A DNA stretch of 64,000 bases. It comes from Clostridiales bacterium (GTDB lineage Bacteria; Bacillota; DSM-16504; Desulfitibacterales; JAICDB01). Positions 40,574-49,253 of the stretch are shown here, one piece after another. Each line of letters begins with the position of its first letter. Within the stretch, counting starts at the first letter, position 1. The DNA lies in assembly GCA_020063565.1 (NCBI GenBank), contig JAICDB010000007.1, positions 62,001 to 126,000 on the forward strand, in the 5' to 3' direction. The notes beneath the pieces were generated by a model. That model worked only from the letters and a program-made list of their open reading frames with translations. It was not told the DNA's origin and searched no databases. The position numbers and the translations under genes are program-made.

Positions 40574-41725
40574 TTATTTAATCATTTCAAGGAAAGCAGC
40601 GATTCTGATTTTCAAGTTCTGCAAGTCGGAGTTTGAATAGTCCGTTTCAATGTGGAGATAAGGTAAATTTAGATCTTCCTTTACTTTCTTTTCCACCTGG
40701 TAGGATTCAATATTGTAAGTATGACAGGCTTGCCAGGTCAAATCAATTACACCATCAATCTGAAAATCATTACAAATTTTCTCTATCAGTTCCAAACGCT
40801 TGTTATTTGGAGACATCACCGAACACGGAATCTGCATGTAGCTTTCGGCAAGCAGATCCCAGACATCCCTCTCTTCATCTTCCGGGATTATGATATCTAC
40901 AGTTTTATAACCTGTACAGTTTTCAGAGCATACAACATTACCACCGCATTCTTCAACAAGTGTTAATACCTTTTCACTTCCTAAGCCAACTGGTGTTCCG
41001 GTTAAAAGAATACGTGGAGTATTTTCATCTCCGTAGCACTCACCCTTGGAAACCAACTCTTCTAAGCTGTTTTTAAAGTCACTGATCATTTCTATAACTT
41101 CGTTTTTATCGGGACTGAATGTGGTCAACCATGCTGCTTTTAGCATCTCCGTTCCTGATAATGCGGCAGGTTTTATTTTGTTCAAATCATATAAAGCTTT
41201 CCTGGCCCTTTTTTCCCGATTGGTTGTCCTTATTGCTTCTCGTAAACTATCTTCCGTAATCCGAACTCCAAGTTTTGCTTCCAAAACTTCTTTTGTTTTT
41301 TTCAGTTCATCTTTCCAGAGCTCACGTGAACTGTCGGCATCAGGGGTTTGGGGCATATTCATTACATGGGTATATTTGATTTCATTCATGATTTCAAACA
41401 TCTTTTTCTTACCATCACATGTTGTCTCCCCGATGATCATATCGGCAGCTGAAAAATACGGACAAGTATCAGTTGCAGCAAAACCATAGGATGATTTCAC
41501 CATGGGACATAAGTTACGTGGTAAATCCTTTTCTGCTGCCGGAATAGGTTTTTCATTCGTACCGCATAATCCGATGGGTATTGCTCCGGCTGCCAGCACA
41601 AGCTCCTGAGGAGCATATGTACAGTAAAGACCAACAACTTTCTTCCCGTTATCAAGTGCTCTCTGCAATTTCACCTGGTTTTCCTGTTTTAAATCTTCAA
41701 ATTTTTTAATTAACTCACTTCTCAA
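40574..41725 (-). CDS. Double-cubane-cluster reductase (DCCP, 2-hydroxyacyl-CoA dehydratase D superfamily)
   Basis: The 383-aa protein has the HgdB/DCCP pattern: VGLYCTYAPQELVLAAGAIP, NLCPMVKSSYGFAATDTCPY, IGETTCDGKKKMFE, and WQACHTYNIESYQV near the end. The cysteines of these blocks hold the cluster(s). With a single catalytic subunit and an adjacent activase, this matches YjiM/YjiL-type double-cubane systems (in Carboxydothermus, able to reduce acetylene) rather than a two-subunit dehydratase. The physiological substrate is unknown. TTG at 41725 behind GGGAGG. Confidence 0.85.
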   Translation of the reverse strand: MRSELIKKFEDLKQENQVKLQRALDNGKKVVGLYCTYAPQELVLAAGAIPIGLCGTNEKPIPAAEKDLPRNLCPMVKSSYGFAATDTCPYFSAADMIIGETTCDGKKKMFEIMNEIKYTHVMNMPQTPDADSSRELWKDELKKTKEVLEAKLGVRITEDSLREAIRTTNREKRARKALYDLNKIKPAALSGTEMLKAAWLTTFSPDKNEVIEMISDFKNSLEELVSKGECYGDENTPRILLTGTPVGLGSEKVLTLVEECGGNVVCSENCTGYKTVDIIIPEDEERDVWDLLAESYMQIPCSVMSPNNKRLELIEKICNDFQIDGVIDLTWQACHTYNIESYQVEKKVKEDLNLPYLHIETDYSNSDLQNLKIRIAAFLEMIK

Positions 41726-41898
41726 CCACAACACCTCCCAGTTAGTCATTTTAATAATAATTTATAGTAGGCGTTCAAGACAATTGCAATTATGTATAAT
41801 ATCTATTTATGCTATCTGTTTTTTCGATAGTTAATTTATTAAACTTTTTTTATCCCGTTCTAACTGGCGGTAACCCCCCCACTGAAAGAAGTTTCACT

Positions 41899-42810
41899 TT
41901 ATTCGATTTTTAAAAGGCTCTTAATTTCCCTCTGCAATTCCCTAGTACCTGCTGCAATTAATCTAAACTTAATTCGCGCCAGTAACTCCTCTTCCTCCAG
42001 AACCCTCTGCAGATACATATCCTCCAATACAGGTGACGGCTCGCCATCCAGGAGAAGCTGGTATTCAAAAATTCCTCCTGCTTCCTTAACGAGGTGGTAT
42101 GACTGGCTTACATCGGTAATCTTCAATCTCCCGGACTCAGAAATATAGGCATCGTACTGGCCTCCGGCCAGCTGACAGAAGTCCAGTATTGATGAACCAA
42201 GTCTTCTCTGGATAATTTCGGATTCCAGCAATCCTTTTAATTGAGGTGATACCTGCTCTCTATTATCCAAATCTATTCCAATAATACATTTCTGCCTGAC
42301 TGAACGTATCGGTGAAGTCTTAAGCTGAAAAATATTGTTTTTTTCCTGGTAAAAAGCACCCTTTCCACTTAAAGCATAATACATTCTATGCAAGAAAATA
42401 TCTCCATGTACACTGACACTTATAGCTTCCGGATTTTTATGTTTTTGTAAGTCTGCAATTGTTCCGATTCCCAAAGACATGGCTATAAAAGGAGGAGGTG
42501 TCCTAAAAGGTCTTACATTATTTGAACCGTCTACCGGATCCAGTAACATGAAATACCGGGGTTCACTGCCGAAATATTCCACTCCCGTCTCCTCACTTAT
42601 CAAAACTAAGGGGAGTTCACTCTTTTTGTCGTCAAGCAGTTCTCTAATAACTGTATTTGCTTCCTTATCAATAGCAGTAATTAAGTCACCCGACCTGTTT
42701 ATTTCTTCCAAATGCTCATATAAATTCCCGGTATTAAACTTTTCCTGCAGGTGAGTTGTTGCTTTTTTAAATATGTCTTGCCCCACTTCTAAAATTTTCT
42801 CTTCCCACAT
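41899..42810 (-). CDS. Inositol monophosphatase-family phosphatase
   Basis: The 303-aa protein has the metal-binding IMPase motifs: ISEETGVEYFG (E in the GEE-like site), LDPVDGSNNVRPF (DPxDGT/S), and a C-terminal ITDVSQSYHLVKEAGG in place of the usual WDxAAG. The last motif is atypical, so the substrate may be a sugar or nucleotide phosphate other than inositol-1-phosphate. It follows the nitroreductase gene by 12 bp. The substrate cannot be named. Confidence 0.75.
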   Translation of the reverse strand: MWEEKILEVGQDIFKKATTHLQEKFNTGNLYEHLEEINRSGDLITAIDKEANTVIRELLDDKKSELPLVLISEETGVEYFGSEPRYFMLLDPVDGSNNVRPFRTPPPFIAMSLGIGTIADLQKHKNPEAISVSVHGDIFLHRMYYALSGKGAFYQEKNNIFQLKTSPIRSVRQKCIIGIDLDNREQVSPQLKGLLESEIIQRRLGSSILDFCQLAGGQYDAYISESGRLKITDVSQSYHLVKEAGGIFEYQLLLDGEPSPVLEDMYLQRVLEEEELLARIKFRLIAAGTRELQREIKSLLKIE

Positions 42811-42822
42811 TACTCTTTAACC

Positions 42823-43440
42823 TCACTCTTTAACCTCGAAAACTTCTTCCAATGGTTTTCTGGGCCTAGCTTGTGGATTTTCAGCAGGTACTCCTACAGG
42901 TATAACGGCTGCAAGCTGCCACGGTTCTTCAATCTCTAGAATTTTTTCTATTTCAGGGGCAGCAACATTGGGGGCAGTCATCCAACAGGTACCGTATCCC
43001 TTAACGGTAGCTGCCAGGAGAAGGTTTTCTATAGCGCCACCAATACTTTGGATACCGGGGTGCACCCGCAAGCGGTTTATTTCTTCCCGTGATATCTTGT
43101 CACCTACAGCTTTATCCAAAAAACCCCTTGCCTCCTGATGGAAAACATAGATTACCGCAGGGGCAGAATTAAAAAAGGTGCTGTAATATTTCCAGCCCTG
43201 TACCGACTCTGTTATGTTATATTTCCGGACAAGCTGGTCTATTTTATCGGAAACTGCCTCAGAACACCTGTCATTGAGCTCTTTGTTTGTAACGGCAATA
43301 AATTTCCACTTTTGCTTGTTATGAGCACTGGGAGCCTTTGTGGCACATTCAACCAGGAACTTCAGATCTTCCACGGGGACGGGCTGATTTTTAAATTTTC
43401 GTATGCTTCTTCTCTTATTTATGGCTTCGAATAATTGCAA
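42823..43440 (-). CDS. Nitroreductase-family FMN protein
   Basis: The 205-aa protein has the family opening EAINKRRSIRKFKNQPVP, the substrate-loop ATKAPSAHNKQKWKF, and a C-terminal YGTCWMTAPNVAAPEIEKIL. It binds FMN as a dimer and uses NAD(P)H to reduce nitro-, quinone- or other acceptors. TTG at 43440 has GAGG 8 nt upstream; the tracked GTG at 43449 overlaps that site. It forms an operon with the IMPase gene. Confidence 0.85.
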   Translation of the reverse strand: MQLFEAINKRRSIRKFKNQPVPVEDLKFLVECATKAPSAHNKQKWKFIAVTNKELNDRCSEAVSDKIDQLVRKYNITESVQGWKYYSTFFNSAPAVIYVFHQEARGFLDKAVGDKISREEINRLRVHPGIQSIGGAIENLLLAATVKGYGTCWMTAPNVAAPEIEKILEIEEPWQLAAVIPVGVPAENPQARPRKPLEEVFEVKE

Positions 43441-43472
43441 TTTTATCACCTCATTTAGCTTTTAACCCTATT

Positions 43473-43637
43473 TTAGTTCATTATTTCCATGCTGGCAAGT
43501 TTCAACACCAGATTAACTAAAAGCTCTACTCCGTAAGAGAGTGCTTCTTCATCAAAATCAAAGTAAGCAGAATGTAATCCAGTAACTTGATTTGCTCCCA
43601 GGCTGATGCGGGTAGCCATATCTCCCTGTTCCTGCAT
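43473..43637 (-). pseudogene. M20-family amidohydrolase C-terminal remnant
   Basis: A 54-codon frame (start at 43637 behind AAAGG) contains RISLGANQVTGLHSAYFDFD and then EEALSYGVELLVNLVLKLA. This matches the C-terminal catalytic-domain end of M20 amidohydrolases, whose full length is about 400 aa. Everything before is missing. An intact M20 gene with a different sequence lies at 49235-50446. Confidence 0.7.
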
Positions 43638-43737
43638 CCTTTAAAAATTCTTCAAATATTAAACTTTCCTGGTTTGCAGGAATTGCAATCTATATCTAGA
43701 ATATTATTAGGGTGTGATAAATAGGAGGCTAGAAATT

Positions 43738-44265
43738 ATGCAGAAAACCAGAAGCATTGTAATGAAGATACTAACAAACGAAATAGTTCTCGCAATTATT
43801 ATTGCCCTATTTTTAAAGGCTTTTATAGTGGACAGCAGGTATGTTCCCAGCGCATCCATGTATCCAACTTTACAAATCAATGACCGCTTACTTGTCAATA
43901 AACTTGCTTACCGCTTTTCAGAACCTGAAAGGGGTGATATTGTAATTTTTACACCTCCACCGGTTGTAGACTCGAAATACGATTATGTTAAACGAATAAT
44001 TGGTTTACCGGGTGAAGTCGTTGAAATTAAAAATGGCAAAGTGTATATAAACGGCAACCCGCTGGAGGAAGATTATATAGCAGAGAATCCTAACTATCAT
44101 TTTGGGCCGGCAAAGATACCACCCGGGCATTTACTTGTTCTGGGTGATAACCGCAATAAAAGTTTTGACGGGCATTTATGGAAGCAATGGCTTTCCATAG
44201 ACTCTTTAAAGGGAAAGGTTTTTTTCCGCTACTGGCCACTTGACAGGATAGGTGTTGTAAAATAA
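43738..44265 (+). CDS. lepB: Type I signal peptidase
   Basis: The 175-aa protein has one N-terminal membrane helix (EIVLAIIIALFLKAFIV). The catalytic Ser is in VPSASMYPTL and the general-base Lys in DYVKRIIGLPGE, with the family box GDNRNKSFDGHLW. It removes Sec signal peptides at the outer membrane face. ATG at 43738 lies 9 nt after AGGAGG. It is a single gene with a strong terminator. Confidence 0.95.
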   Translation: MQKTRSIVMKILTNEIVLAIIIALFLKAFIVDSRYVPSASMYPTLQINDRLLVNKLAYRFSEPERGDIVIFTPPPVVDSKYDYVKRIIGLPGEVVEIKNGKVYINGNPLEEDYIAENPNYHFGPAKIPPGHLLVLGDNRNKSFDGHLWKQWLSIDSLKGKVFFRYWPLDRIGVVK

Positions 44266-44267
44266 TA

Positions 44268-44311
44268 AATTAAAGCCCTTTACTGCTACCATCAGTAAAG
44301 GGCTTTAATTT
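44268..44311. terminator. Terminator of lepB, also facing the convergent gene
   Basis: AAATTAAAGCCCTTTACTG / CAGTAAAGGGCTTTAATTT, a 19-bp perfect stem with a 6-nt loop. It works for both directions and overlaps the stop of the gene at 44310. Confidence 0.9.
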
Positions 44312-44480
44312 AAAAAATTATTTTTCTATTTGCCCTGGCATTAAGTACATTTTTGCCTTCCATGGGAAAATTGTTGACCGGAAATTCCTTTTCACCAGGG
44401 TCCTTTTTATGACGCTCAACATAATATCCTAAAGCCAGAAAAATACCTATCACAAATATGATTCCCCAGAGTACAAGCAT
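44310..44480 (-). CDS. Small membrane protein, unknown
   Basis: This 56-aa protein has one N-terminal membrane helix (LVLWGIIFVIGIFLALGYYV) and a charged tail of 35 residues. The ATG at 44480 follows GGAGGTG. It is not recognised as a named family. It is a single gene between lepB and the decarboxylase gene, with its own promoter region of about 90 bp. Confidence 0.6.
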   Translation of the reverse strand: MLVLWGIIFVIGIFLALGYYVERHKKDPGEKEFPVNNFPMEGKNVLNARANRKIIF

Positions 44481-44573
44481 TTCGCCCACCTCCACATTAC
44501 TTTCTGTCTAATTTATTATACCCCCAAAAGGTGAATTTATCCAGCTTTTAATGATTGGACAAAATTACTTAAC

Positions 44574-44597
44574 AAAAAACCCCGCTTTAATGCGGGG
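44574..44597 (-). terminator. Terminator of the decarboxylase gene
   Basis: Stem CCCCGC / GCGGGG with a 6-nt loop and TTTTTT on the minus strand, 14 bp past the stop. Confidence 0.88.
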
Positions 44598-44610
44598 ATA
44601 GATAACTCAA

Positions 44611-46101
44611 TTATCCTGCACTTCCTACTTCTTCCTCTATTAGAGTAAAAGCAGATTTCAGCACCTTTATTCTCTGAATTTCCGGATCTTCCGTTCCTTG
44701 CAGGTCTGCATTTTCAGATTTCAAAATTTTTACGTAATCCACTATCTCGGAAGTTATATATTCTCCGGGACAAACAATCGGAATTCCCGGCGGGTAAGCC
44801 ATTATTGTTTCAGCAGATACCTCTCCAACTGCTTCTTCCAAAGGCACTGTTTTAGTCGTGCTGTACCTGGCCTGCTGCGGGGAAACTGACATGGGCGGAA
44901 TAACAGGCCACGGAGGACAGTACTTGACAACATTTCTCGTGTTACGGGAAGAAACAATATCCTTTAAGGCCTTAACAAGATATGCAATGGTTTCTTCATT
45001 ATCCGCCAGAGATATTAAGAACATTACATTATACAAGTCCGACAGTTCAACCTGAATATGATATTTCGAACGTAATAAAGCCTCTACCTCATATCCCGAC
45101 ATGCCAAGATTTTGAACATTTACAGTAATCTTTGTAATATCAAAACTGTAGCATCCCGGCGAGGGATGCTCCGGTTCAAAAAGTTCCAGCCCCGGAATCC
45201 TTGCAATCTCTTTTCTGCAAAGTTCCGCAAGGTAGAGAGCCTTCGCTACCATTTCCCTGCCGTGCAGTGCAATTTGCTTTCTGGCAACATCCAGGGAGCT
45301 TAAAAGAATATATGAAGGGCTTGTGGTTTGAGTTATATTTAAGGTTGACTTTACAGTTTGAGAATCTATCAGCCCTTCCCTCAAAAACAACATTGAACTC
45401 TGGGTAAGGGAACCCAGCAATTTATGGGTGGAACTTGCACTTAAATCAGCTCCCAGCTCCATGGCGGAAGGAGGCAACTTATCACTTAAGTGGAGATGCC
45501 CGCCATGGGCTTCATCAACAAGCACGGGTATTTCTCTCTTATGGCATATCTCCACAATTTTTTTAAGGTTGGATGCAGTTCCATAATAGTTTGGGTTTAT
45601 TACAAAAACTGCCTTTGTATCAGGATGTTCCTGCAGTGTGGCTTCTATGGCTTCGGGAGTAACTCCCATTGAGATTCCAAATCTTTCACTGTATTCAGGG
45701 CGGATATAAATTGGCAGTGCACCGCTTAGCACAAGTCCACCAAAGGTAGATTTATGGGCATTTCTAGGGATAATAATTTTATCCCCGGGTTTACAAACTG
45801 ACATTATCATGGCCTGAATGCCACAGGTAGTTCCATTGGTTAGGAAAAAACATTTATCCGCGCCAAAGGTTTGGGCAGCCAGTTCCTGTGCCTCTTTTAT
45901 TACCCCTTTGGGGTTTAAAATATTATCAGTATCAGGAAAACAAGTCAAATCAATGGACATGGTATTATACCCAAGAAATTGAGTTAATTCCTCACAGCCA
46001 CGTCCCTGTTTATGACCTGGCACATGAAACGGTATTGTGTTGTCATTGACGTAATTTTTAACTGCAGTAAAGATAGGGGTCTCCTGTTGTTTTCTGTTCA
46101 T
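44611..46101 (-). CDS. Orn/Lys/Arg decarboxylase family PLP enzyme (SpeA-like)
   Basis: The 496-aa fold-type I PLP enzyme has IPFHVPGHKQGRG at the front, FLTNGTTCGIQAMIMSV, VLVDEAHGGHLHLSD, and the PLP lysine in SSTHKLLGSLTQSSMLF. A C-terminal domain follows (PPWPVIPPMSVSPQQARY, AYPPGIPIVCPGE). Bacillus SpeA/YaaO enzymes of this size decarboxylate arginine or lysine to agmatine or cadaverine. Which amino acid is used cannot be decided here, though arginine synthesis genes lie in the same window. ATG at 46101 behind GGGGG. Confidence 0.88.
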   Translation of the reverse strand: MNRKQQETPIFTAVKNYVNDNTIPFHVPGHKQGRGCEELTQFLGYNTMSIDLTCFPDTDNILNPKGVIKEAQELAAQTFGADKCFFLTNGTTCGIQAMIMSVCKPGDKIIIPRNAHKSTFGGLVLSGALPIYIRPEYSERFGISMGVTPEAIEATLQEHPDTKAVFVINPNYYGTASNLKKIVEICHKREIPVLVDEAHGGHLHLSDKLPPSAMELGADLSASSTHKLLGSLTQSSMLFLREGLIDSQTVKSTLNITQTTSPSYILLSSLDVARKQIALHGREMVAKALYLAELCRKEIARIPGLELFEPEHPSPGCYSFDITKITVNVQNLGMSGYEVEALLRSKYHIQVELSDLYNVMFLISLADNEETIAYLVKALKDIVSSRNTRNVVKYCPPWPVIPPMSVSPQQARYSTTKTVPLEEAVGEVSAETIMAYPPGIPIVCPGEYITSEIVDYVKILKSENADLQGTEDPEIQRIKVLKSAFTLIEEEVGSAG

Positions 46102-46215
46102 TTGACTGCCCCCTTTCACAAAAATATTTGCAAAGAAGAATATACACCATAAAACTCAAAAAGGCAATAAATATTTATTACAAATAATCAATTTATCTTT
46201 AAATCTTATTGTAAA

Positions 46216-47310
46216 TTATTTGATTTCTTCAAATTTATCCTTAAATTTCTCCATAACCAGCGGCAGCGTAGTATACTCCATTTCATCCAGATGAAGCCTG
46301 TGTGGTTCAAAGGGTCCCAGTTTCCTGAGATAATTTGCAATTTCATTTGCCATTTCTCTGGCTTTGTCAAAAGAAACATCGGCAAAGAAATCCTGCGGGC
46401 CTATCAATTTTCCTTTTGCAATCTGAAAACCAAGGGCAACCACCCTGGGCGGGCCATCAAACCTTGTAGGATTAGAATCTTTTACTGATACGGGCATTAA
46501 AGGACCGCTGTGTGAGCCCCGCATCCAACCGGAAACTAAATGCGGGTTAGCAAAAGGCTCCAGGGCTTCCCCCACGGCCGGCAAACCGCTTTGACAACGG
46601 ACTATGCAAACCGGGTCATCCTTTCCAACATAGCGTCCGGCCATAAGATTCAAACGTTGTGTGCTGGAAACCGAGGCTATTTCACCTGTCTTTTTGGAAT
46701 ACACTGATTTTATGCAATAATGCCCGGGCGCACCAATAAAGATAAGCAAATCATATAAATCTTCAGGTAATGAAAAAAATACTTTTTTATTGTTTATTAC
46801 GTCATGGACTTCAAATTTAAAACCATCGTGCATCTTGGGATCAATTACAAGCCCGATTGTATTGAAGGGATCCGCAAACATCTTATAAAGCGGAAAATTC
46901 CAGGCGCCCGGTTCTGTTTTGTCCGCCATAAAGATGATGACAGGTTCGCTTTTTCTTTCTACGAATTCCATTTCTGCAACCCCTGGTCCCAACCCTTTAA
47001 TATTGCCACTAAAAGCATCCTGTAACAGGTCCTGCCCTGCACCGTAAAGTTTCAGTTCTTTGGCTACCTCGGTACACCCCTTGAAAACATCCCATGCCAG
47101 CTGGTGAATTTCTTTGTTATCTATGCCATTACGATGAGTCAATATTAAGTTAATGTCGTCACCTACATGCGTTACATAAAAATCCTCCAAAAGCTCACTC
47201 TCTGATAGCAACTCCCTCGCCTTTTCCAAAAGTTTGGGATGAACACTGGAATGCCCTACATACCCTCCCACGTCAGCTTTAATCACCGACAAAGTTATTT
47301 TTTCACTCAC
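46216..47310 (-). CDS. Bifunctional fructose-1,6-bisphosphate aldolase/phosphatase
   Basis: The 364-aa protein is a class V FBPase of the archaeal and deep-branching bacterial type. Landmarks are SVIKADVGGYVGHSSVHP, HVGDDINLILTH, MADKTEPGAWNFPLYKMFAD, APGHYCIKSVYSKKTGE, and GPPRVVALGFQIAKGKL. It performs both aldol condensation of triose phosphates and dephosphorylation, the irreversible gluconeogenic step. A GTG start at 47310 follows GGGGGTC. It is divergent from the pyruvate-kinase-C-domain gene. Confidence 0.93.
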   Translation of the reverse strand: MSEKITLSVIKADVGGYVGHSSVHPKLLEKARELLSESELLEDFYVTHVGDDINLILTHRNGIDNKEIHQLAWDVFKGCTEVAKELKLYGAGQDLLQDAFSGNIKGLGPGVAEMEFVERKSEPVIIFMADKTEPGAWNFPLYKMFADPFNTIGLVIDPKMHDGFKFEVHDVINNKKVFFSLPEDLYDLLIFIGAPGHYCIKSVYSKKTGEIASVSSTQRLNLMAGRYVGKDDPVCIVRCQSGLPAVGEALEPFANPHLVSGWMRGSHSGPLMPVSVKDSNPTRFDGPPRVVALGFQIAKGKLIGPQDFFADVSFDKAREMANEIANYLRKLGPFEPHRLHLDEMEYTTLPLVMEKFKDKFEEIK

Positions 47311-47463
47311 AAAAAATGACCCCCTAAATAAATAAGTTATACTATATATTATTTATTCATAAATTGTATGACACATTCCTGCAAAATTTATAAATAATTT
47401 TTCTTTATTCAAAAAAGGGAAAAATATATAATGCCCAGAAATACATATCTTGGAGGTGAAAAA

Positions 47464-48015
47464 ATGATTGTAACTGAAAAAGGTGTTGCAGGTACTGAAA
47501 AAACTCTTGAGGTTGCCGTCCGTAAGGCACAGGAGCTGCAGATCAAGCATATTGTAATCTCTTCCCATACGGGTCAAAGTATTAGAAAGCTTTTGGAAAT
47601 GGCAAATGATCTTCAAATCACTTGTGTTACACACCACTCAGGGTTCAGGGAAAACGGCAAAAATGAAATGCCCGACGAAGTAAGAAGGGAACTGCTTGAG
47701 AAGGGAGTCAACGTACTTACAACCACTCATTTGATGGCCGGCCTGGACAGGGCGGTGAGAAACAAATTTGGCGGAGTATATCCTGCTGAAATAGTTGCAA
47801 CTACACTACGAATGTTCGGACAGGGAGTCAAAGTTTGCGTAGAAATAGCCGGAATGGCATTGGATGCCGGTATGATTCCCTTTGGAGAAGAAATTATCGC
47901 CATTGGCGGGCATGGCCAAGGTGTAGACACTGCAGCAGTAATCGTTCCGGCACATTCCAATCACTTTTTCGATACAAAAGTTAAAGAGATCCTCTGCCGC
48001 CCGAGGGAATTTTAA
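47464..48015 (+). CDS. Stand-alone pyruvate kinase C-terminal-domain protein
   Basis: The 183-aa protein has only the alpha/beta domain found at the C-terminus of pyruvate kinases (KTLEVAVRKAQELQIKHIVI, VTHHSGFRENGKNEMPDEVR). It has no catalytic barrel. Family members are widespread in Clostridia and archaea, with unknown function. ATG at 47464 behind GGAGGTG; the frame extension to 47431 lacks a ribosome site. It lies opposite the FBP aldolase/phosphatase gene, about 150 bp apart, so they may share control. Confidence 0.85.
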   Translation: MIVTEKGVAGTEKTLEVAVRKAQELQIKHIVISSHTGQSIRKLLEMANDLQITCVTHHSGFRENGKNEMPDEVRRELLEKGVNVLTTTHLMAGLDRAVRNKFGGVYPAEIVATTLRMFGQGVKVCVEIAGMALDAGMIPFGEEIIAIGGHGQGVDTAAVIVPAHSNHFFDTKVKEILCRPREF

Positions 48016-48025
48016 ATGAAAACTT

Positions 48026-48058
48026 GGCTTGCGCCAAGCCTTTACGTTGGCGCAAGCC
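48026..48058. terminator. Strong hairpin after the pyruvate-kinase-domain gene
   Basis: GGCTTGCGCCAA / TTGGCGCAAGCC, a perfect 12-bp G+C-rich stem with a 9-nt loop. There is no long T run, so it may be a weak terminator or an mRNA-stabilising end. Confidence 0.55.
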
Positions 48059-48115
48059 CTAGTTGAATTTATGCAAAAGCGCCGCCATAATAAACTAAAG
48101 AATTGCACAGCCAGA

Positions 48116-48538
48116 TTACATCTCACAGCATCTCACTTCTGTCCCACAGTTTGCACACTTTCTTCTCTTTTGCCTACAGATTTTAGGGTTTTCTGTCCAT
48201 TCGTTGTCACAATGCGGACAGCGGGCTCTACAGTTAGACACCGTATAGTCTCCACCACGAATACATATTGCTTTTCCTTCCATTAAAGCCTTTGTTACCT
48301 TTTTTCTTGCACAATTTAAAATTCTCTGGTATGTCTGCCGGGAAACCTGCATTACTGCAGCCGCATCCTCCTGGTTTAATTCCTCTATATCTTTCAACCT
48401 CATTGCTTCATATTCTTCAACCTTTAAAACTAATTTTTCTTCCTTGCATTCATTCCTACACCCTACTTTGCCGGCCGGAATGAAGCATTTATATTGCGGA
48501 ACTCCAGCTACGCTGCGTAGTTTTGTGGGTCTTGGCAT
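48116..48538 (-). CDS. DUF134-family DNA-binding protein with zinc-ribbon tail
   Basis: The 140-aa protein has the DUF134 pattern (MPRPTKLRSVAGVPQYKCFI, LKVEEYEAMRLKDIEELNQEDAA), an HTH (MQVSRQTYQRILNCARKKV), and a C-terminal Cys-rich zinc-ribbon-like end (CPHCDNEW, CANCGTEVRCC). DUF134 proteins are often found with NifX/dinitrogenase-cofactor-like proteins, but no such gene is adjacent. Probably a small transcription regulator. Confidence 0.82.
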   Translation of the reverse strand: MPRPTKLRSVAGVPQYKCFIPAGKVGCRNECKEEKLVLKVEEYEAMRLKDIEELNQEDAAAVMQVSRQTYQRILNCARKKVTKALMEGKAICIRGGDYTVSNCRARCPHCDNEWTENPKICRQKRRKCANCGTEVRCCEM

Positions 48539-48596
48539 AGTAGAAATAAACCTCCCGTTTTGCTTATCTACTCTTCGTATAGTAATAGTATATAAT

Positions 48597-48614
48597 AAAA
48601 AAGCCCTGAGGGCT
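48597..48614 (-). terminator. Terminator of the unknown 141-aa gene
   Basis: Minus strand AGCCC / GGGCT stem with a short loop followed by TTTTTTA, overlapping the stop codon region. Confidence 0.7.
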
Positions 48615-49038
48615 AGATTACTTCACCTTCAGGGTCGCTAAAGTAATTATAATAATATACAGTATACCGTTCTTCATGCATATAATCTTTATGATAATTT
48701 ATTACATCTTCTTCCTTAACCAGAACTGCATAAGCAGCTTCAGCCTCAAAGTGGGCGGGAACCTCATTTTGCTGGGAGTCAACCAACTCACCATAATCCA
48801 GGTATTCAAACTGACTGAGCTCACCTAACATAATATTTTCGGCTGTGGTTCCAACTGCAACCACCTCACTGTTATGCTCCCTTGAGCCTATCCATCCATA
48901 TTGCATCTTAATTGTTTTATTGGTAAGTACATCCTTTAACTCTTCAGCTGAGTTTAAGTATTTAGTATTCACAGATTTGGATTTATCAGATTCAACGCTT
49001 TGAATTAACTTTTCAATCTCGCTGATTGTTTTAACCAT
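48613..49038 (-). CDS. Unknown acidic protein, 141 aa
   Basis: This soluble protein shows no membrane helix or signal. It is acidic with a Tyr-rich C-terminal stretch (HEERYTVYYYNYFSDPEGEV). It has no cysteine and no motif that I recognise. The ATG at 49038 has AAGGGGGAAG upstream, its own terminator follows, and codon use looks like that of the neighbours, so it is probably a real single gene. Function unknown. Confidence 0.65.
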   Translation of the reverse strand: MVKTISEIEKLIQSVESDKSKSVNTKYLNSAEELKDVLTNKTIKMQYGWIGSREHNSEVVAVGTTAENIMLGELSQFEYLDYGELVDSQQNEVPAHFEAEAAYAVLVKEEDVINYHKDYMHEERYTVYYYNYFSDPEGEVI

Positions 49039-49227
49039 TACCGCTTCCCCCTTTTCGGTATGTAATTCTATTAATATTTTAGCACATTTGTATACAGTTA
49101 TTCAAGTGTTTTTGTGCGTTTTTATACATTTTTTTAATCTTTTTAAGAAAATTGTTTTAATTTAAAGTTTAGTATTCCCTAAAAAGCTAATATTTCTTCA
49201 TTAATTTTGTTTTTTTAAAAAAAAAAT

Positions 49228-49253
49228 AAACCCTTCAAGATTTGAAGGGTTTT
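49228..49253. terminator. Terminator of the M20 amidohydrolase operon
   Basis: AAACCCTTCAA / TTGAAGGGTTT with a 3-nt loop. A-rich and T-rich flanks on both sides. It overlaps the stop codon at 49235-49237. The upstream 49039-49227 shows no gene. Confidence 0.8.

Noticed and set aside
39800-41725. 2-hydroxyglutaryl-CoA dehydratase system
   Set aside because: Only one catalytic subunit and no CoA transferase or dehydrogenase nearby; the double-cubane-cluster reading fits better.
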